Assembly: GCA_938082955.1 (NCBI GenBank) | Contig: CALKDE010000352.1 | Span: 1-8,528 of the forward strand | DNA: 8,528 nt | Direction: 5' to 3' | Origin: an uncultured Pseudomonadales bacterium | Lineage (GTDB): Bacteria > Pseudomonadota > Gammaproteobacteria > Pseudomonadales > Pseudohongiellaceae | In this document: positions 1 to 5,547 of the stretch, one piece after another | How positions within the stretch are numbered: position 1 is the first letter of the stretch | How the letters are laid out: each line of letters starts with the position of its first letter | Translations under genes and position numbers: made by a program | Notes under the pieces: generated by a model | What the model was told of the DNA's origin: nothing | Seen by the model: the letters and a program-made list of their open reading frames with translations, nothing else | The model's database searches: none

Positions 1-1
1 G

Positions 2-715
2 AATCCGTTTATATCGATCGACGCTAACCAGATTCGGTTTAATGTACGTGTAATTGAATCCGCGGAAAATTTAAATCGTAATGAATTATTGCAGCGCATC
101 GAAGCAGGCATAGAGTCAGATTTTGGTTTTGCCGATGAGGATGTTCAGCTGACTGGCATACTTGTCATGTACAACAATGTGCTGCAGAGTCTTTTTCAAT
201 CGCAGATACTAACGCTAGGCGTTGTAATGCTGGCAATCATGCTGATGTTTCTGGTCTTGTTTAGATCCTTTATGATAGCGCTGATCTGCATTATCCCCAA
301 CGCGATCGCCGCGGCCTTCGTGTTGGGGATAATGGGCTGGGTCGGCATACCTTTGGATATTATGACGATTACAATCGCGTCGATATCAGTTGGCATCGGT
401 GTCGACAACACGATCCACTACATGCACCGCTTTAAGCGCGAGTTTCCTCGCATTGGGAATTACCGCGACACGATGTATTTCTGCCATAACAGCATCGGTC
501 GTGCGATGTACTTCACGTCCATGACCATCGTGGCGGGCTTCTCGATTCTTGCGCTGTCCAATTTCATTCCAACTATTGTGTTCGGTCTGCTGACCAGCCT
601 CGCCATGTTGGTAGCGCTAGTTGGCTCGCTCACCTTGCTGCCCAAGTTGCTGGCGACGTTCAAGCCCCTAGGTCCTGAAACAACAGCTGTGACCCAAGGG
701 CTGCCGCAGTCCTAG
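2..715 (+). CDS. RND/MMPL-superfamily exporter, C-terminal part (5' end outside window)
   Basis: This is the last 237 codons of an inner-membrane RND-superfamily exporter. The frame is open from base 2, so the gene starts beyond the left edge; the TTG at base 89 is just an internal leucine codon. After about 60 periplasmic-like residues come several hydrophobic segments typical of the second RND membrane half, starting near SQILTLGVVMLAIMLMFLVL. The segment ending SVGIGVDNTIHYMHRFKRE matches the family's conserved fourth-helix region, where an acidic residue follows a glycine-rich helix. Two more helices (FTSMTIVAGFSILALSNF and the stretch ending SLTLLPKLLA) precede a short hydrophilic tail. 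Family proteins are usually 700-900 residues, so roughly the last third is visible. It resembles 'predicted exporter' proteins more than the AcrB multidrug pumps. The substrate cannot be read from this fragment. Confidence is high for the family and low for the role. Confidence 0.88.
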   Translation, partial: NPFISIDANQIRFNVRVIESAENLNRNELLQRIEAGIESDFGFADEDVQLTGILVMYNNVLQSLFQSQILTLGVVMLAIMLMFLVLFRSFMIALICIIPNAIAAAFVLGIMGWVGIPLDIMTITIASISVGIGVDNTIHYMHRFKREFPRIGNYRDTMYFCHNSIGRAMYFTSMTIVAGFSILALSNFIPTIVFGLLTSLAMLVALVGSLTLLPKLLATFKPLGPETTAVTQGLPQS

Positions 716-810
716 CTTTGCTAATTAGTGGCGAAAGTGTGAGCATGCAGACACACTGACTCACGGCTCTAGGCAGAATAAGCCAACTCCCAGAAAATTA
801 AGGACTGTTA

Positions 811-1191
811 GTGGTTCGTGTACTCATTTACTTAGCAGCCGTAATGGCTCTGATCGCCTGTAGCGAGCAGCCGGTCGACCCCGAATTGGCGGATACTGCA
901 GAAGTTCAAGCATTCATGGCTGATGCCGCAGCTGTAGCTAGGGGGCAAGCTATATTCGAAGGATCCTGTGCCAGCTTCTGTCATGCCAATGAGCTTGAGA
1001 CGAAGCTCGATGCTTCGTTTCTTTTTGATTGCCAATGGAATTATGGCTCCAGCGATCAGGACATTTTCAACACCATCACGACTGGCATACCCTTTACGCG
1101 CATGGTGGGTTTCGGGTCAAACTTCCCCGAGGGTGATGACGATCTATGGAAAGTGATCGCTTATCTACGCAGCAACCAGCAAGCCTGTTAG
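811..1191 (+). CDS. Lipoprotein c-type cytochrome with a CX3CH heme motif
   Basis: A 126-residue small monoheme cytochrome c-like electron carrier, predicted to be lipid-anchored and periplasm-facing. Residues 1-17 form a lipoprotein signal with lipobox L-I-A-C (Cys17); Ser18 at +2 fits outer-membrane sorting. Helix 1 (VARGQAIFEGSC) leads into C53-A-S-F-C57-H58, a heme-attachment motif with three residues between the cysteines instead of two. Met98 (GIPFTRMVGFGSNFPEGD) is the likely distal ligand, and the final helix DDDLWKVIAYLRSNQ is typical of class I cytochromes c. Two further cysteines, Cys74 (LFDCQW) and the C-terminal Cys126, could pair as a disulfide. The start is GTG, chosen because AAGGA lies six bases upstream and the signal peptide follows at once. 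It lies 95 bases after the exporter and 76 before clpP; partners are unknown. Fold assignment is good; a specific redox partner (for example a quinoprotein dehydrogenase) is only a guess. Confidence 0.85.
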   Translation: MVRVLIYLAAVMALIACSEQPVDPELADTAEVQAFMADAAAVARGQAIFEGSCASFCHANELETKLDASFLFDCQWNYGSSDQDIFNTITTGIPFTRMVGFGSNFPEGDDDLWKVIAYLRSNQQAC

Positions 1192-1267
1192 AATCTATCC
1201 TTCGGAACACCCTGAATAACTAAATTGACGTAATTTTTGTGCTAGCCAATAGCAAACGAGGTTTTTA

Positions 1268-1861
1268 ATGGAAGTGAATTCTCCCGCAGCAGACAAGAAA
1301 CAAGATAAATCATCCTCAAAGTCGGGATTCATTGACGAGAAGCTATTCAAATCACGTGCTATCACAATATTTGGCGAGATCAATGACAAGCTCGCTAAAA
1401 GCGTTACCGAGAAGCTGCTGGCTCTAGCGGCAGACAGTGACGAGCCCATCTGCATCTACATTAGCTCGCCCGGCGGGCACGTAGAGTCTGGCGATGTAGT
1501 CTATGACATGATTAAGTTCATCAAGCCGACCGTCAAGGTTATCGGTACGGGCTGGGTTGCAAGTGCAGCGACGACTATCTATCTAGCCGCAGCTAAGGAA
1601 AATCGTTTCTCCTTGCCCAATACACGCTTCCTAGTTCATCAGCCATCTGGTGGTTCGCGTGGAGATGCGACGGATATCGCTATTCAGGCTCAGGAGATAG
1701 TTAAGATGCGTGGACGTATCAATCAGCTAATTGCTGATGAGACAGGCCAGCCGCTCGAGCGGGTAGCACAAGACACTGATCGGGATTTTTGGATGAGTGC
1801 AGCGGACGCGATCGACTACGGTATTGTAAGTAAGATCGTAAAATCTGTAACTGAAATATAG
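1268..1861 (+). CDS. clpP: ClpP-family serine protease, divergent paralogue
   Basis: A 197-residue member of the Clp protease proteolytic-subunit family (S14), cytoplasmic and presumably forming heptameric rings. The catalytic triad is visible as Ser99 (GWVAS), His124 (FLVHQP) and Asp173 (DTDRD). The oxyanion loop SPGGHVESG (67-75) and the handle-region stretch GDATDIAIQAQEIVKMRGRINQL are also present. The active-site helix reads ASAATTIYLAA, where housekeeping ClpP has ASMGAFLL. The first 20 residues are Lys/Ser-rich and lack the axial-loop/start motif (GER-x-(F/Y)DIYSRLL) that housekeeping ClpP uses at the gate to the ATPase. No clpX, clpA or tig is adjacent. The ATG is supported by AGG about seven bases upstream. 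It is best read as a second ClpP-like protease, not the main one; a chaperone partner is not evident. The gene converges with the next one, with three bases between stop codons. Confidence 0.93.
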   Translation: MEVNSPAADKKQDKSSSKSGFIDEKLFKSRAITIFGEINDKLAKSVTEKLLALAADSDEPICIYISSPGGHVESGDVVYDMIKFIKPTVKVIGTGWVASAATTIYLAAAKENRFSLPNTRFLVHQPSGGSRGDATDIAIQAQEIVKMRGRINQLIADETGQPLERVAQDTDRDFWMSAADAIDYGIVSKIVKSVTEI

Positions 1862-1864
1862 AGC

Positions 1865-2332
1865 CTAATTTTCTTCGTTCTCGATGACTTTTCTAAAGAC
1901 CGCTTGGCGGTCTTTAGAAAGCATGCAAACTACCATGAAGTCAGGTAGGCAGGTCGCCGCAAAGGCGACTGCGGTATTCGGGCTCATAAGCTCGGCCTGA
2001 ATCGTACCAGCCACACCCGCATATTCGATCTGTACAGTGACGATGTTGCCGTCGATTTTTCCATTCTCACTAGTCCATTCGAAGCCTAGTGACTCGACTT
2101 GACCCACCTTAAATTCTTCATTCTCAATTGTCACAGTGATGCTGAATAGCGTCCCTTCAGCAACCCAGATTCCACCCCAGTGCGCCGATAGGTCTTCTTG
2201 GGCGTTCGCGTTTGCGCTTGCGAATAAAGCAAAGGAAATGGATAAGGCTAGTGTGATAGGTTTAAGAAAATTGATAGCACTGAGAAAATTGTGTTTAAGC
2301 AAGGCTGACTCCAACTCCAAAAAGTTCTCCAT
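1865..2332 (-). CDS. Small exported protein of unknown function
   Basis: I do not recognise a family. The 155-residue product has an N-terminal signal peptide: a hydrophobic core (KPITLALSISFALFASANANA) and a probable signal-peptidase site after Ala44 (ANANA|QE). The mature part of about 110 residues is rich in alternating beta-like stretches (TLFSITVTIENEEFKVGQV, NIVTVQIEYAGVAGTIQAEL), suggesting a small beta-sandwich or barrel. It has one cysteine pair (Cys128 and Cys136) that could form a periplasmic disulfide, and an acidic tail (ENEEN). The listed start is an ATG at 2332 overlapping the upstream membrane-protein gene by 38 bases, with AGG eight bases before it. A TTG at 2302 preceded by GGAG at six bases gives a more typical signal peptide and an eight-base overlap, and may be the true start. 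It is probably translationally coupled to the NnrU-family gene. A perfect hairpin lies in its 3' coding end. Confidence 0.75.
   Translation of the reverse strand: MENFLELESALLKHNFLSAINFLKPITLALSISFALFASANANAQEDLSAHWGGIWVAEGTLFSITVTIENEEFKVGQVESLGFEWTSENGKIDGNIVTVQIEYAGVAGTIQAELMSPNTAVAFAATCLPDFMVVCMLSKDRQAVFRKVIENEEN
1890..1920. terminator. Perfect 14-bp stem / 3-nt loop hairpin between convergent genes (inside coding 3' end)
   Basis: The arm TTTCTAAAGACCGC (1890-1903) is exactly complementary to 1907-1920 across a TTG loop. It begins 29 bases after the clpP stop and lies within the last codons of the convergent exported-protein gene. Stem strength and placement suggest a bidirectional terminator or RNA 3'-end protector. 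No uninterrupted T-run follows on either strand; only CTTTAG occurs, inside the arms, so canonical Rho-independent termination is uncertain. The hairpin is directly seen; its role is inferred. Confidence 0.5.
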
Positions 2333-2855
2333 GATACAGACCTATCACGACATATAAACTAAGACCAACCAGGAGAGAAATAATGTCCCAGATAAATTTG
2401 GGCGATTTTGATTCGACGTCGACCACGTTGCGCAGTGTGAAAATTTTTATACTCGAGAAGATCGCGAAGCTGCCAAACAAGAGCATCGACGCAGAATCAC
2501 CATTAGACCAAAGATGTGAAAGACTCCATAGCAGAATACCGATCAACATAGGGTTGTGGAGTATTTTGCGCAGGTAGGACAGCGGAGCATTGCCGGCGAC
2601 CACGCAGATCAGGGCAGGAATCATTAGCATTAGGCTCAGCGAACGCCATTCGTAGATTGGCTGCCAGATCATCTGAAAGGGAGAGAGTGATTTTCCCCAT
2701 ATGATTAGCCCCAGACCCGCCAGGCAAACCAGGCTATACAGGCCCATGTAGGTGCCCTCGGAGGGCAGCGCATCCTTCAATGGCTGCCGCAGTCCAAATT
2801 CTCTGAGCAAATGGGGGGCGAAGAACAAGATTAACCCTAGAACTAATACGGCCAT
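2295..2855 (-). CDS. NnrU-family integral membrane protein
   Basis: A 186-residue polytopic inner-membrane protein matching the NnrU family, which was named from nitrite/nitric-oxide reduction loci and is related to the heme-containing plant zeta-carotene isomerase Z-ISO. The typical layout is visible: an N-terminal helix VLVLGLILFFAPHLLREFG with His15, a second helix GLYSLVCLAGLGLIIWG, the WQPIYEWRSLSLMLMIPALICVVA segment, then LHNPMLIGILLWSLSHLWSNGD with His100 and His114, followed by LLFGSFAIFSSIKIF. A sixth hydrophobic stretch (ISLLVGLSLYVVIGLYHG) ends the protein. The histidines are candidates for heme or metal coordination by analogy with Z-ISO; that is inference. The ATG has a strong ribosome site, AGAGG, six bases upstream. 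No denitrification genes are in view, so the family name should not be taken as function. It forms a two-gene unit with the small exported protein. Confidence 0.88.
   Translation of the reverse strand: MAVLVLGLILFFAPHLLREFGLRQPLKDALPSEGTYMGLYSLVCLAGLGLIIWGKSLSPFQMIWQPIYEWRSLSLMLMIPALICVVAGNAPLSYLRKILHNPMLIGILLWSLSHLWSNGDSASMLLFGSFAIFSSIKIFTLRNVVDVESKSPKFIWDIISLLVGLSLYVVIGLYHGELFGVGVSLA
2300..2312 (-). promoter_or_regulatory. Ribosome-binding site and alternative TTG start of the small exported protein
   Basis: Read leftward, GGAG (2312-2309) is followed by six bases and a TTG at 2302-2300, in frame with the exported protein. The TTG overlaps the NnrU-family stop codon region (TTGCTTAA, an eight-base overlap typical of coupled genes). 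Starting here gives the compact signal peptide MLKHNFLSAINFLKP... instead of ten extra acidic and non-polar residues. It competes with the ATG at 2332. Confidence 0.5.
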
Positions 2856-2879
2856 GACTTACCTCTACTAGATCGGGCA

Positions 2880-2887
2880 AGTGTAGC
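2880..2887 (-). promoter_or_regulatory. Possible promoter -10 for the leftward NnrU-family operon
   Basis: Read leftward, the sequence TGCTACACT contains TACACT (2885-2880; four of six match to TATAAT) preceded by an extended TG. It would place the start of transcription roughly 18-20 bases before the ATG at 2855, leaving room for the AGAGG ribosome site. No good -35 hexamer is visible at 17 bases, so this is only a candidate. Confidence 0.25.
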
Positions 2888-2919
2888 ATCCCTGTTTACC
2901 TACCGAAGTACAAATAAGG

Positions 2920-2948
2920 TTGCTAAATAAATTAATTAAACGTTTAAT
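2920..2948 (+). promoter_or_regulatory. Promoter of the TetR/ABC exporter operon
   Basis: A -35-like TTGCTA (2920-2925, four of six) is separated by 17 bases from TTTAAT (2943-2948, five of six match to TATAAT). Transcription would start near 2955, about 22 bases before the tetR ATG. The -10 hexamer and half of the spacer are embedded in the 20-bp palindrome, so a repressor bound there would block RNA polymerase. The hexamers are seen; their use is inferred. Confidence 0.5.
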
Positions 2949-2951
2949 TAA
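2932..2951. promoter_or_regulatory. 20-bp perfect palindrome, probable TetR-family operator
   Basis: TTAATTAAACGTTTAATTAA is identical to its reverse complement over all 20 bases and has a central CG. It lies 26 bases upstream of the tetR start and overlaps the predicted -10 element. Length, symmetry and position in a divergent intergenic region are typical of TetR-family autoregulatory operators. No second copy was noticed elsewhere in the window. It could also affect the leftward NnrU-family gene, whose start is 76 bases away. Confidence 0.65.
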
Positions 2952-2977
2952 ATATAGCTCGAGAATGGAATTACAAG

Positions 2978-3652
2978 ATGAAGCAATCGACCACCAAGAG
3001 CGCCGCGTTAGGCAGACCATCAGGAAGGGACTCGGACAAAGTCCGCCGGGATTTGCTGGCAGCTGCGCGCGACCACTTTCTGAAGAGAGACTTCAAGGCA
3101 GTATCGCTGCGGCAGATAGCCAGCAGCGCGGGCGTGAATGGCGCTATGGTGAACTACTACTTCGGGGGTAAGCAGGGTCTGTATCTGGCGATGGTGGATG
3201 AGGTGTTCGAGTCTCTTGAGTCGAAGATGGCGGGCTTGAGCGGCAATGCGGAATTTTCGATCGCCGGCTTTAGTCACAGTTACTGTCTGTTGTTGGCGGG
3301 AAACCCTTGGTGGCCAAATTTCGTGGCGCGAGAAATTCTATTCGGCGAGGGAGCAATCAAGGAAGAAGTCCTGCAGAGATTTAGCAAGATGATCGCGCCG
3401 AAGATAAAGCACGCGATTAGCCAGGAAGTTGAAAGTGGAAACTACCGTAAAGACCTAAACCCCGAACTAACAATTATGTCTCTTTTGGGAATGACTATCT
3501 TTCCTTTTCTAGCTGCGCCGATGATTGAGCGCGTCTTGGGTATGACGCTCGATGAATCCATGGCCAATAAGCTTGCAACACATAACCTCGAACTTTTTAT
3601 GAACGGGGTGATGAACCACGAGCAACACAACACAGGAGAATCTGCATCATGA
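2978..3652 (+). CDS. TetR-family transcriptional regulator (CecR/YbiH-like position)
   Basis: A 224-residue TetR/AcrR-family repressor. After a basic N-terminal arm (LGRPSGRDSDKVRRDLL), the helix-turn-helix occupies about residues 42-63 (VSLRQIASSAGVNGAMVNYYFGGKQGLYLAMVDEVF), with the family hallmark NYYFGGKQGLY. The remaining ~145 residues form the helical ligand-binding and dimer domain. The ligand is unknown. It is first in an operon with a membrane-fusion protein, an ABC ATPase and a permease, the order seen for cecR(ybiH)-ybhGFSR in E. coli. It most likely represses this operon through the adjacent 20-bp palindrome. The start ATG has only a weak GGAA-type ribosome site. The stop overlaps the next start as ATGA, implying translational coupling. 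Family assignment is firm; regulation of its own operon is inferred from position. Confidence 0.92.
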   Translation: MKQSTTKSAALGRPSGRDSDKVRRDLLAAARDHFLKRDFKAVSLRQIASSAGVNGAMVNYYFGGKQGLYLAMVDEVFESLESKMAGLSGNAEFSIAGFSHSYCLLLAGNPWWPNFVAREILFGEGAIKEEVLQRFSKMIAPKIKHAISQEVESGNYRKDLNPELTIMSLLGMTIFPFLAAPMIERVLGMTLDESMANKLATHNLELFMNGVMNHEQHNTGESAS

Positions 3653-4590
3653 TCAAATTCAGGATACTGGTCCTACCCGTTTTCTTCTTGCTCGTAAGTT
3701 GTGAGGAGCCGCCCTTGCAGGCAGTCGGTCAATTGGAGTCTGACCGCATCGAATTAGTAGCCGAGTTCTGGGAAGTGATCACCTCCATCAATGTGACAGA
3801 AGGAGATAGCATTCAAGCCGGTGCTATTGTGCTAGAACAAGACACGGCGCGTATTGATCTGCGGATCGAGGAATCGCAGGCAAATATTCGACGCATCGAG
3901 GCGGTTTTCGCCGAGCAGATGAGTGGTCCGCGGGCGGAGACGATCGATGCAGCTAAGGCCAAGTTGAACGCGGCACTTATCGAACGGGACTATCGCGCAA
4001 ACGAACTGAATCGCCTCACGGGGTTGCGCGCTCGTAATCTGACATCGGTAGAAACAGTCGATTCGGCAGAGAATTTTCTAAAGACAGCGGGGGCAAGTAT
4101 CGAGTTAGTCAGTGCGCAGCTGGCCGAACTGGAGGCGGGAACACGCTTGGAACAGATAGAGCAGACCAATGGGCAGTTGGACCAGGCGCGCGCACAATTG
4201 GCTAGTTTGCAACTAGATAAGCAGCGCTTGCTTGTCGTATCTACAACTGGAGGTATTGTTGATTCGTTGTTGTTTGAGTTGGGCGAGCGACCAAGAGCTG
4301 GAGACGTGGTCGCAGTTCTGTTGAGTGGCGATCAGCCCTATGCGCGTCTTTATATTCCAGAACCGATGCGAGTGCAGGTTAGGTTGGGCTCACAACTGCA
4401 GATAGCGGTAGATGGCCTGCCGGGCACACTAACCGGCACGGTCAGGCGCCTAGCGTCGGAAGCGACATTCACTCCCTATTTTGCGTTGAATGAGAGAGAT
4501 CGGACCCGACTGTCTTATGTGGCGGAAGTGAGGCTGCCCACTCAATCGGAAAGGCTACCCGACGGTGTTCCCGTGCAGGCCGTCTTCTAG
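3649..4590 (+). CDS. HlyD/YbhG-type periplasmic membrane-fusion lipoprotein
   Basis: A 313-residue periplasmic adaptor of an ABC exporter. Residues 1-17 are a lipoprotein signal with lipobox L-V-S-C (Cys18) and Glu19 at +2. Then comes the first half of a lipoyl/barrel-sandwich domain (about 36-65, ITSINVTEGDSIQAGAIVLEQD). A long alpha-helical hairpin follows (about 66-195, rich in Ala, Glu, Gln and Leu, with a turn near RARNLTSVETVDSAENF). The second lipoyl half (STTGGIVDSLLFELGERPRAGDVV) and a beta-barrel region to the C-terminus complete it. YbhG of E. coli is of similar length. It would bridge the permease and an outer-membrane channel, which is not encoded nearby. An AGGAG lies about ten bases upstream of its ATG. 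It starts within the tetR stop (ATGA) and ends 15 bases before the ATPase gene. Confidence 0.9.
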   Translation: MIKFRILVLPVFFLLVSCEEPPLQAVGQLESDRIELVAEFWEVITSINVTEGDSIQAGAIVLEQDTARIDLRIEESQANIRRIEAVFAEQMSGPRAETIDAAKAKLNAALIERDYRANELNRLTGLRARNLTSVETVDSAENFLKTAGASIELVSAQLAELEAGTRLEQIEQTNGQLDQARAQLASLQLDKQRLLVVSTTGGIVDSLLFELGERPRAGDVVAVLLSGDQPYARLYIPEPMRVQVRLGSQLQIAVDGLPGTLTGTVRRLASEATFTPYFALNERDRTRLSYVAEVRLPTQSERLPDGVPVQAVF

Positions 4591-4605
4591 ACGAGTAGAG
4601 AATTT

Positions 4606-5547
4606 ATGAAGCAGATAGCAATTACCGCTAACGGCTTGACCATGCGGTTCGGCTCGTTAGTGGCAGTGGACAGTGTGGACCTAGAAATCGAGAAGGGGTC
4701 CATTTATGGATTTCTTGGGCCAAACGGTTCAGGAAAGTCGACCACAATAAGAATGTTATGCGGACTGCTTAGGCCGAGTTCGGGTTCGGCAACTGTGATT
4801 GGAATGGATACAAAAAAAGAATCAGAGCTGCTAAAGCAGAAAATTGGCTACATGACACAACGCTTTTCTTTGTATGAAGACTTAAGCGTTAAAGAAAACC
4901 TGCAGTTCATCAGCGAGATATACGCTGTGCCGCGCAAAGAGCGCAAGCAACGAGTAGCGCAGTTGCTAGAATCATTCAGCCTTACAGATCGAGCTAAGCA
5001 GCGATCGGGCACGTTGAGTGGTGGACAGAAGCAACGCCTCGCCCTAGCCGCCGCCACGCTTCATAAGCCGGAGATACTATTCCTAGATGAGCCCACCAGT
5101 GCGGTTGATCCTCAGAACCGCCGTGATTTCTGGGAAGTCTTATTCGAGCTGGCGGAGCAAGGGACGACGATACTTGTTTCTACGCACTACATGGACGAGG
5201 CGGCACGGTGTCATCGGCTCGCTATTCTAGATGAAGGTGTAAAGGTGGCCGACGGCTCCCCCAGACAGTTGGGGGAATCGATATCCTCCCATGTCGTTGA
5301 GATAGAAGCGGATGATCTGAATAGTGCACGCCTATGCTTGATGAAAAATCAAGAGATCAGCAGCATTACGCAACTAGGAATCAAATTACGCATAATGATT
5401 CCTAAGACTGTTAGCGATCCATTGCAGTTAGTGAACAGCACGTTGCGCGGGGAAAATATAGAGGTAAAGGCCGAACAAGTGTTTCCTGACCTAGAAGATA
5501 TATTCGTATCGGTTACACAGCAGCGGCGAAAGGAGATTGGCGCATGA
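4606..5547 (+). CDS. ABC transporter ATP-binding protein (single nucleotide-binding domain)
   Basis: A 313-residue cytoplasmic ATPase of the ABC-2 export type. The Walker A is GPNGSGKST (38-46), the Q-loop Gln85 (YMTQRFSLYEDLSVKENL), the signature LSGGQ (137-141), the Walker B ILFLDE (157-162), the D-loop SAVDP and the H-loop His194 (STHYMDEA). All catalytic residues are intact. The last ~100 residues form the C-terminal extension common in drug and lipid ABC-2 exporters. The MTQRFSLYEDLSV stretch resembles the domains of YbhF and RbbA, but E. coli YbhF has two ATPase domains in one ~580-residue chain and this protein has only one. It probably works as a homodimer with the downstream permease. 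It starts 15 bases after the adaptor gene and its stop overlaps the permease start (ATGA). Confidence 0.95.
   Translation: MKQIAITANGLTMRFGSLVAVDSVDLEIEKGSIYGFLGPNGSGKSTTIRMLCGLLRPSSGSATVIGMDTKKESELLKQKIGYMTQRFSLYEDLSVKENLQFISEIYAVPRKERKQRVAQLLESFSLTDRAKQRSGTLSGGQKQRLALAAATLHKPEILFLDEPTSAVDPQNRRDFWEVLFELAEQGTTILVSTHYMDEAARCHRLAILDEGVKVADGSPRQLGESISSHVVEIEADDLNSARLCLMKNQEISSITQLGIKLRIMIPKTVSDPLQLVNSTLRGENIEVKAEQVFPDLEDIFVSVTQQRRKEIGA

Noticed and set aside
736..757. Inverted repeat AGTGTG...CACACT after the RND exporter gene
   Set aside because: The stem is only six pairs with a ten-base loop and no T-run follows, so it is too weak to call a terminator.
1225..1253. TTGACG resembling a -35 element before clpP
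   Set aside because: The -10 position at 17 bases reads AATAGC, a poor match. The resulting transcript would begin at or after the ribosome-binding site.
1953..1969. Second small hairpin GTCGCC-GCAAA-GGCGAC in the exported-protein gene
   Set aside because: A six-pair stem inside coding sequence with no T-run is readily expected by chance.
2920..3171. Alternative + strand frame overlapping the start of the tetR gene
   Set aside because: It is low-complexity and out of frame with the clear TetR helix-turn-helix protein, so it is a shadow of that gene.
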